Below, in pieces: positions 56,856 through 64,000 of a stretch of 64,000 nt of DNA. The notes under the pieces were generated by a model, which ran no database searches, had not been told where the DNA came from, and saw only the letters and a program-made list of their open reading frames with translations. The DNA comes from Ciona savignyi (lineage: Eukaryota > Chordata > Ascidiacea > Phlebobranchia > Cionidae). Made by a program: the position numbers and the translations under genes. The stretch covers positions 862,661 to 926,660 of the forward strand of contig CH001982.1 in assembly GCA_000149265.1 (NCBI GenBank). The letters are read 5' to 3'. The first letter of the stretch is position 1. Each line of letters opens with the position of its first letter.

Positions 56856-57667
56856 CTACCTGCAAACCACACAGATTTGGAAGACTACAAGTTGACCTAC
56901 CAGCAACGAAGGAAATCCACAGTGAGGAGCAATCTCACGAGTCCAATGGCGCTTAAAAGCGTTCTTGCTCCCCCCAAATAAATATTGCTATCAATCGTGC
57001 AATTATTCCGACCACGCCATTTTCCTAAGTGCCTCGTAACGGAGATAAGTCACTATTTTATTCACTTATTGTATATTTTATTACGTATACTTTTTCAAGT
57101 GCATTTCCTTGTTTTATTCCTGTTCCACAAGTCACCGTCTGTTTATTGTCACTGTTCAATTGTTCTTCAAAACTAACCCCCCATGACATTATTGAAAAAA
57201 GATTTAATTCAATTTGTAGTAATTCTGTCGTTGTTTCGAAATCTGTTTAATTCTATGGCTACTTCAATTTTAAATGACGAACAAATGTCATATTACTCAA
57301 CAAATGCGTTTTAACTGAAATAATTCCTTTCCTTTAAAGATTTTAACAAAAAAAATAGTTTTTCTTATGAATGGTTATTTTCGTCAACAAAAAATTAACA
57401 CAAATTTCATTTTTAGATCAAAGCATTTCCGAATATTCTAGTGATTTCGTTTATTTTCATATTTTTTCACTGTATTTTATGTAATATTAAGTATTCAGAA
57501 CTCTAAGTGCATATTCTAAGCGATATTGTGCAATATAACATGATCGAACAATTTGGTATTTGTACGTGGTTCATTAGTAGCGTGTTACACTGTCAAGCAA
57601 AAGGTTTGTGTTCTAAACCAGCCGAAAGGTCACGAGTTGGGTCCGCGGTCAAGGTACCTAACGAACC

Positions 57668-57790
57668 AGTTTAGTTTAGTTTATTTTTCGTTTCCACGGT
57701 GAAAACACGAAGCAGGACTATTGATAAAAATTTGGAAAACGGGAAAAAACGGCAAAACGACAGTCGTTAGAACATGTCTAAAAAAGCAAA
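57668..57790 (+). repeat. Repeat family C copy inside duplicated block 1
   Basis: TTTAGTTTATTTTTCGTTTC, ACACGAAGCAGGACTATTG, CGGCAAAACGACAGTCGTTA. Confidence 0.75.
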
Positions 57791-58103
57791 TTTGGATATA
57801 ATTTGCAAATGTGCCTCCAGTAAGGTTTGAGCAGTTGTTATATGATACCCGGTGCCAAAAAATCGGCGGTTGTGCTTATACTCTTTGGTCAATCGAGAAT
57901 TTCCCTGACGAAGTTTACTCAGAATTTACACCTGCATATCCACACCATCAATTTACATTTGAATGAAAATTTAAAGTTCTGTAAACAACGTAATTTCTCC
58001 GCCAGTTTGGTCATTCGAATGTATTCGTCAGTTGAACACAACCCTGCAACTTTGCATGAACGCATGAAGAAGTCTTGGTCGTACAGATGAGTCTGTATCG
58101 CCC

Positions 58104-58175
58104 GCCTCTATAGCTCAGTGGTAGAGCACTGGTCTCGTAAACCAGGGGTCGTGAGTTCAATCCTCACTGGAGGCA
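58104..58175 (+). tRNA. tRNA-Thr (anticodon CGT)
   Basis: 72 bases, starting GCCTCTATAGCTCAGTGG. Acceptor stem 7 pairs (one T-G), D arm, anticodon stem CTGGT/ACCAG with loop CTCGTAA (CGT at 58136-58138), T arm GTGAG-TTCAATC-CTCAC, discriminator A. A Pol III terminator of seven T follows at 58179-58185. CGT decodes ACG (threonine). All stems pair, so this copy looks functional. CCA is not encoded, as expected in a eukaryote. Confidence 0.93.
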
Positions 58176-58178
58176 ATG

Positions 58179-58185
58179 TTTTTTT
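58179..58185 (+). terminator. Pol III terminator of the tRNA-Thr gene
   Basis: Run of seven T three bases after the tRNA 3' end. Confidence 0.8.
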
Positions 58186-58494
58186 ACAAATTTAACTAAA
58201 ATACATACTTTACACAATATACTATAACCGATTCAAAGCTTTAATCCACAATTATACATATATTGGATAACTTAATGATTGTTTTAAATCGGTCAACAAT
58301 TGATATTTTATCAGAAGTATAACGTATTATAGTTTGTTTCGAATCACACTACCGTAAAGCGCGTCACTGCCATTCGGAATACAACTAAAGACAAACTCTC
58401 GGCTTAGACCTTTCGTCGCCGCAAAGCAAAACTATTTTAAACTTTATAATCTTTATACCGTAATAGGTTAGGATATTATAGGATCATCATGTTT

Positions 58495-58592
58495 AAGGAC
58501 ACAATCGATAAGCTAGCGACCAGTTTCGAACCGGCAACCCTTCCACTGTGAGACGACGCACTAACTCACCAAGCTAATTTGTCGGTAGCTGG
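58495..58592 (-). repeat. SINE A head fragment
   Basis: AAGGACACAATCGATAAGCT to CACCAAGCTAATTTGTCGG. Confidence 0.7.
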
Positions 58593-58890
58593 GTAAGTAA
58601 TTAACATATTTGTGCTTTATTCCTTTATCGTCTGCAACTTTAGCGCACCTGCTTAACGAGACCAGTAATCTCCCATTTAGTTATAGAAGGCGTACAACCA
58701 ATTATTCTCCCTATCTCTACGATGCAAACCGACTTTATCAAAAAGGCTGTGATTAAAAATCCTGGCAAAGAAATCCTCTAATTATTTCATAACTTAATTG
58801 AACCTGGGCTTGGCTACCTAAACTCAAAGCTCTTTAATATTTTGTCTAAAAAAATTCGAGGTGGTAACCCTCCTATGCATTGGAATGACA

Positions 58891-59441
58891 CTAAGCCTAT
58901 TTACATGATCGGGTTTGCGATGCGAGTTAACTCGCTTTAGTTCGCATCGTGGGTATTCCCTCTCTTTACGCGCTAAGCAGTTCAATTTACATGGAGCGTT
59001 TATGTAACCCGCATTTAGTTGTTGTTTGTTAATTTATCTTCTAATTTTGTACAATTTCAAAAAAATGTTGCACGAAAGTTTACAGTTATTTTGTTTATAC
59101 AAATGAAGGAAATTTTATATAGGTAGGGCTATAAATATTCCTAAGTTTAACACACTACATAAAATATAAAAAGAAAATAAATAATAGTTATGATGACAGT
59201 AATTTCACTTCAGTCATCCCACAAGCATAACTCAAAACGAAACACTAAAAACCTACCTGAAGATACTGGTATCCAAATGAATGACGAATGCGAGTTAACC
59301 TACCATGCGCGAGCGAGTTAGGAAAACCCGATTGGAAACCCGCATAATCACTGAACCGTGATGACGCAATGCGTGCGTCAAATTTAACCGGGTTAGCGAT
59401 GCGAGTTAACTCGCAAAAATTGCCCATGTAAATAGGCTTAC
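58891..59441. mobile_element. MITE-like element, about 550 bp, with TAAGCCTATTTACATG ends
   Basis: Left end ACTAAGCCTATTTACATG and right end CATGTAAATAGGCTTAC are inverted repeats. Just inside both ends lies the palindrome GCGAGTTAACTCGC, with related half-palindromes between. TGAC flanks both sides as a possible target duplication. No coding capacity. Confidence 0.7.
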
Positions 59442-59602
59442 TGACGCAAACCAATTTATTTTCCGAATATATGGCAAACGAGCTGTTTTAAAGTCATTCG
59501 CGTTGGAAAATATCAATATGAAAATTAATTTGAGAATTCAAAAATTTTGAGTAAAAATTACATTTGATGGAAAGGATAAAAAATGTCATTCAAAGACGGA
59601 AC

Positions 59603-59796
59603 TTTCGCCAGATTAGTCATTCGAATGTATTCGTCAGTTGAACACAACCCTGCAACTTTGCATGAACGCATGAAGAAGTCTTGATCGTACCGATGAAACA
59701 GAACATTTGCCTTCGCTTTTTATTATTGATTAAAAGTCCGCCTCTATAGCTCAGTGGTAGAGCACTGGTCTCGTAAATCAGGGGTCGTGAGAGGCA
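59603..59796 (+). repeat. Partial third copy of the tRNA-Thr block
   Basis: GCCAGATTAGTCATTCGAAT through CATGAACGCATGAAGAAGTC to the truncated tRNA; corresponds to 58000-58175. Confidence 0.85.
59740..59796 (+). pseudogene. tRNA-Thr (CGT) pseudogene with 15-base T-arm deletion
   Basis: Identical to the gene at 58104 through the anticodon arm except for one base that breaks a pair (AAATCAG), then GTCGTGA joins directly to GAGGCA. The loss removes the T loop and the internal B box, so neither transcription nor folding is expected. Confidence 0.85.
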
Positions 59797-59901
59797 AGGT
59801 TTTATACAAATATTAATTAAATATTTACCTCACACAATATTATATAACCGTTTCAGACAATCGTTTTAATTTTCTTTTGACTTTTATTCTAAATTATTGG
59901 C

Positions 59902-59973
59902 GCCCATATAGCTTAGTGGTAAAATATTGGACTAGTATTACAAAGATATTTGGTTCAATTCTCACTGGAGCCA
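59902..59973 (+). pseudogene. Degenerate tRNA-Thr-like copy (anticodon position AGT)
   Basis: GCCCATATAGCTTAGTGG, then loop CTAGTAT and TTGGTTCAATTCTCACTGG. Several stem mismatches. At 72 bases it keeps tRNA spacing and the T arm resembles the local tRNA-Thr family. Confidence 0.55.
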
Positions 59974-60389
59974 ATATAGTGAATACTGTATTCGTCTACA
60001 ATAAATTTGTTTAAAGCTTGTATACTTTATTTGTTATTTGAATGGCGTCTATTCGCTTTTTGGAAGTTTTTTCGCAACAGAAAATAAGTTATAACGCACT
60101 AACCTTCTTTACTGACCTGTTTGGAGCAACGGTTAAGTTAAATTGAATATAAACTAGAGAGTGTCAACCACCTGTTTAACCACCGCTATTTGTAAAACAC
60201 ATGTTGTATGTCATATATTTATGCTACAGGGTCCCTTGTAACCACAACTTGTATTTTATACACTGAATATGTAGTTTGTTTCTGCAAGCATAAACGCATG
60301 GGTCCCATAGTTATCAAACCAAATTTCTTTTCCATGTGTAGTTAAAAAAAGAATAAACGTCTTAAATTTACGAACATTTTCACCACAAA

Positions 60390-61330
60390 AGTTTTAAATT
60401 AAACCGTCGTTTCAAGCGCCGAAGTGAAATGAAGCTAAATTGCCAAAACAGCCCGATTTAGTTTTTCATGGTATCGAGGAATTCCCCTAGGTTTAGTAGA
60501 TAAGTTTCTGTTTTTACATATGTGGGTCATGGTATGTAACAATTCTTAAAGTTTTAATCTGTTTTGTAGACTCCTTGTTGGAGATGTCAGTGCGATATGG
60601 CATGCCTGTCACAATCTTAATTCAGGAACATAACTTTGTTTTTAACGTAATTACCCCAAGTAAATGTTTTTTTCTTCTTTTAATTGGCGCATACTGTCTA
60701 ATGGTCTAACATTTCACCAAATCTAAATATAGTTAGAACAGCCGTTTAAGCGCTATATGCCCCAAAAAGCTAATTTATTGGAAAAAAAACCTTTTGGATT
60801 TTAACGTCTCAGGGGAATTCCCCTAGATTCATTACCCAAAATTTTGATTTCTGCATATCTAGACCATGTTCTCTTAAAAATGTCAAATTTTTTCTGCGAT
60901 TTCATTACTACTTTTGGTAGATGTCGGGGCGACATGGCATGCTTGTCACAATCATGATTTGAGAACAAAATCCTATTTTTAAGGTATTTCCCTATAGGTA
61001 TTTTTTTTATTTTTTCTAAGTGATAAATCAGTGACTAATGCACTTACATTTTAGAAAATCTGATTCTAATTGTAACAGCCGTTCAAGCGCTATGCCAACA
61101 AAAGTCAAATTTTTTAGAAAAAAATACCGTTTTGTTTTGTAACGACCCAGAGGAATTCCCCTAGATTTATCAGCGGAAGTTTGGGTTTCTGTATATATAG
61201 ACCATGTTGTCTAACAAATACCAAATGTTCATTCCGATTTCATTTTTCCTTCTGGTAAATGTTGGGGCGACATGGCGTGCTTGTCACAATCATAATTTGA
61301 GAACAAAATCCTATTGTTTTATATCTTACT
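60390..61330. repeat. Three tandem copies of a unit of about 337 bp
   Basis: The phrase GGAATTCCCCTAG recurs at 60478, 60814 and 61152, each followed by a diverged copy of GGCATGCTTGTCACAATCAT and GAACAAAATCCTATT. Copies differ by perhaps 15-20 percent, so the array is not recent. Confidence 0.85.
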
Positions 61331-62053
61331 AACTTTAAGATGAAAAAAACCTGGCTAATTTTGTATTTTTATTAAAGCTGTCAAGCATAGTCCATAATAG
61401 CCAAGTTAAGAAGGTTTTATGTAGATGTGACTTTCTTTGTTTTATAAGTGTGTTTGCTTTTAACTTTATACTGCATGAAATAGAATGGTCAATAGACGTG
61501 GCATGGTGTTAGTTCTAGTGTTTTGACCTTTTGGAAATATTGACAATGTTTTACCCTACATGATATATGTGTGATAACTGTATCGTTACAAAACTTTATT
61601 TTTTTTTAGTTGCGATGTTTAGTCTATTGCCGTGAATAGGGAACCATAGGGTTTTGTGCCTGGTGTGTTACATGGGGAAAACTAAAATTAGAAGGAAAGT
61701 AGAAATGGTGAATACTATGAAATAAAAATGGAGTTTAGGATTTTAGGGTTAGTGTGAGGGCTCGGGTTAAAGTTAGTGTTTTTTAAGATAAGTCTTTATG
61801 ACTGGTTTATTATTAGTTCCCATAGTTTAAGTGTGCAGTTTTCCTCCTTCCCACTTTCCCTCCATTTATTATTACCCTGGTCACTCCCCCTTTTAAATAT
61901 ATTACGAAACCTTGTATGTTTTTACCATGGAAAACATTCAGGGACTTCATTTTTGTTTAAAATTTTTAATTGTGACCCTAAACCTTTTTATGGAAATAAA
62001 GTTTTGCTCGAGTACTTAAACCAGATGACATTAACTGACAATTATGCATTCAC

Positions 62054-62250
62054 CGTGAGGTAATCTGACGATTGCCCGTGTGGTAACGCTTCCTTTACGT
62101 ATTCGCGAGGTGATCTGACGATTGCCCGTGTGGTAACGCTTCCTTTACGTATTCGCGAGGTGATCTGACGATTGCCCGTCTGGTAACGCTTCCTTTACGT
62201 ATTCGCGAGGTAATCTGACGATTGCCCGTGTGGTAACACTTTTTTACGTA
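62054..62250 (+). repeat. Four tandem copies of a 56-bp SINE A-derived unit
   Basis: GAGGTGATCTGACGATTGCC, CGTGTGGTAACGCTTCCTTT and ACGTATTCGC repeated four times; two or three diverged copies occupy the same place in copy 1 (56572-56670). Confidence 0.9.
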
Positions 62251-62252
62251 TT

Positions 62253-62553
62253 TGGATAGGATAGGACGTTCATGTTTATCCCCGTGAATGGGAAAACCAA
62301 GGGGCTTAACACACAGGCAATCGTTAGATTACCTCGCGCCCACCGTCGGGTTACCGGAGCTATTGCAGTGTGTTGTATATGATAGACACGTTCCTTCAAT
62401 TTAGTAGAACCCATTAATCCGCTGGGTTCAGGCAATGTCCGTTAAGTGTCTTGCCCAAGGACAAAACCGACAAGCTAGCGACCAGTTTCGTAACTACAAC
62501 CTTTCGGCTGAAAGTCGACGCCTTTAAACCACCAGACTAACCGGTCGGATAAA
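62253..62553 (-). repeat. SINE A copy, full length
   Basis: GGATAGGATAGGACGTTCAT to CACCAGACTAACCGGTCGG. In copy 1 the same site has a SINE A lacking this tail. Confidence 0.88.
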
Positions 62554-63804
62554 CATGAATACCTCCGCTATACTAACCACTACCTACAAACCACACAGAT
62601 TTGGAAGACTACAAGTTGACCTACCAGCAACGAAGGAAATCCACAGTGAGGAGCAATCTCACGAGTCCAATGGCGCTTAAAAGCGTTCTTGCTCCCCCTA
62701 AATAAATATTGCTATCAATCGTGCAATTATTCAGCCATTTTCCTAAGTGCCTCGTAACGGAGATAAGTCACTATTTTATTCACCTATTGTATATTTTATT
62801 ACGTATACTTTTTCAAGTGCATTTCTTTGTTTTATTCCTGTTCCACAAGTCACCGTCTGTTTATCGTCACTGTTCAATTGTTCTTCAACACTTACCCCCA
62901 TGACATTATTGAAAAAAGATTTAATTCAATTTGTAGTAATTCTGTCGTTGTTTCGAAATCTGTTTAATTCTATGGCTACTTTAATTTTAAATGACGAACA
63001 AATGTCATATTACTCAACAAATGCGTTTTAACTGAAATAATTCCTTTCCTTTAAAGATTTTAACAAAAAATAGTTTTTCTTATGAATGGTTATTTTCGTC
63101 AACAAAATTAACACAAATTTCATTTTTAGATCAAAGCATTTCCGAATATTCCAGTGATTTCGTTTATTTTCATATTTTTTCACTGTATTTTATGTAATAT
63201 TAAGTATTCAGAACTGTAAGTGCATATTCTAAGCGATATTGTGCAATATAACATGATCGAACAATTTGGTATTTGTACGTGGTTCATCAGTGCCGTGTTA
63301 GACTGTTAGGCAAAAGGGTTAAAACCAGACGCAAAATCACGAGTTGGGTCCTCAGTCATGGTACCTAACAAACCAGTTTAGTTTAGTTTATTTTTCGTTT
63401 CCACGGTGAAAACACGAAGCAGGACTATTGATAAAAATTTGGAAAACGGGAAAAAAACGGCAAAACGACAGTCGTTAGAACATGTCTAAAAAATTTGGAT
63501 ATAATTTGCAAATGTGCCTCCAGTAAGGTTTGAGCAGTTGTTATATGATACCCGGTGCCAAAAAATCGGCGGTTGTGCTTATACTCTTTGGTCAATCGAG
63601 AATTTCCCTGACGAAGTTTACTCAGAATTTACACCTGCATATCCACACCATCAATTTATATTTGAATGAAAATTTAAAGTTCTTTAAACAACGTAATTTC
63701 CGCCAGATTGGTGATTCGAATGTATTCGTCAGTTGAACACAACCCTGAAACTTTGCATGAACGCATGATCAAGTCTTGGTTGTACAGATGAGTATGGAAA
63801 GACC

Positions 63805-63875
63805 GCCTCTATAGCTCAGTGGTAGAGCACTGGTCTCGTAAACCAGGGTCGTGAGTTCAATCCTCAATGGAGGCA
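63805..63875 (+). tRNA. tRNA-Thr (CGT), variant copy
   Basis: As the gene at 58104 but one G shorter in the variable loop (CCAGGGTCG) and with a T-stem mismatch (CTCAA instead of CTCAC). It is followed only by a TTTT at 63879-63882. Probably still recognisable by Pol III; activity doubtful. Confidence 0.65.
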
Positions 63876-63884
63876 AGATTTTAA

Positions 63885-64000
63885 AGATAGGATATTAATA
63901 TTTATTCCCGTTAATGAGAAAACGCCGAAGGGGGTTACCACACGGGAAATCGTCAGATCCCTTCGGGTTATCGAAGATATTATTATCAAACAGGGTAATC
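63885..64000 (-). repeat. SINE A tail, running out of the window
   Basis: GATAGGATATTAATATTTAT then GGGGGTTACCACACGGGAAA; degraded. Confidence 0.7.

Larger units (their letters stand above)
55853..58175 (+). repeat. Duplicated block, copy 1, ending in tRNA-Thr
   Basis: Starts CTAATTTTGTATTTTTATTA and runs through a SINE-rich middle (56560-56855), then TTGGAAGACTACAAGTTGAC to the tRNA gene at its right edge. Nearly the same sequence recurs at 61349-63875. Open frames at 56985-57250 and 57827-58090 recur in copy 2 only because the DNA is duplicated. Confidence 0.9.
61349..63875 (+). repeat. Duplicated block, copy 2, ending in tRNA-Thr
   Basis: Matches 55853-58175 almost base for base outside the SINE-rich centre, with small indels. 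It starts CTAATTTTGTATTTTTATTA and ends in the variant tRNA at 63805. The family C copy lies at 63378-63490. Confidence 0.9.

Noticed and set aside
56985..58090. Open frames repeated in both duplicated blocks (also 62709-63736)
   Set aside because: Their conservation is explained by recent DNA duplication. Indels between the copies shift the frames, so there is no sign of coding constraint.

Overview
This is a eukaryotic window, almost certainly from a tunicate of the Ciona type. The reasons are: three compact, intron-rich metazoan genes with GT-AG introns; an AT-rich background full of short tRNA-headed repeats; and, at 598-613, an exact 16-base match to the trans-spliced leader I remember for Ciona intestinalis. 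There are no bacterial-style operons. Exon structures below were assembled by eye from splice consensus, reading phase and family resemblance. No alignment was run.

Layout. 68-226 (+): last coding exon of an unrecognised gene that enters from the left. 227-3142: its 3' region, the leader-like 16-mer and repeat fragments. 3143-22848 (-): a 17-exon myocardin-related transcription factor (RPEL motifs, basic region, Q-rich stretch, SAP domain, leucine zipper, C-terminal activation region). It has one apparent single-base frameshift in a G6 run at 3691-3696 and a 100-N gap at 11062-11161. 22849-25240: intergenic, with a small inverted-repeat transposon and a 27-bp-stem hairpin. 25241-39625 (-): a secreted or membrane mosaic protein with signal peptide, a Cys-containing N-terminal region, thrombospondin repeat, trefoil, thrombospondin repeat, EGF, complete ZP module, furin-type sites and a C-terminal membrane segment. 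39626-44196: intergenic between divergent genes. 44197-54251 (+): a complete 10-exon, 369-aa ADAP (ArfGAP with two PH domains). 54252-64000: gene-poor, made of SINE copies, a 3 x 337-bp tandem repeat, an inverted-repeat transposon and a duplicated block whose copies each end in a tRNA-Thr(CGT) gene.

The genes show no shared pathway. MRTF is an actin-regulated SRF coactivator, ADAP an Arf GTPase-activating phosphoinositide-binding protein, and the ZP mosaic an extracellular-coat or cell-surface protein. What links the window is how repeats meet splice sites. The EGF exon's 5' splice site is the founder of a 37/38-bp minisatellite carrying 11 further copies of the donor. The 3' splice site of ADAP exon 4 has been duplicated upstream of itself. 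In the ZP gene, SINE ends abut or form several splice signals. These are the most unusual observations here.
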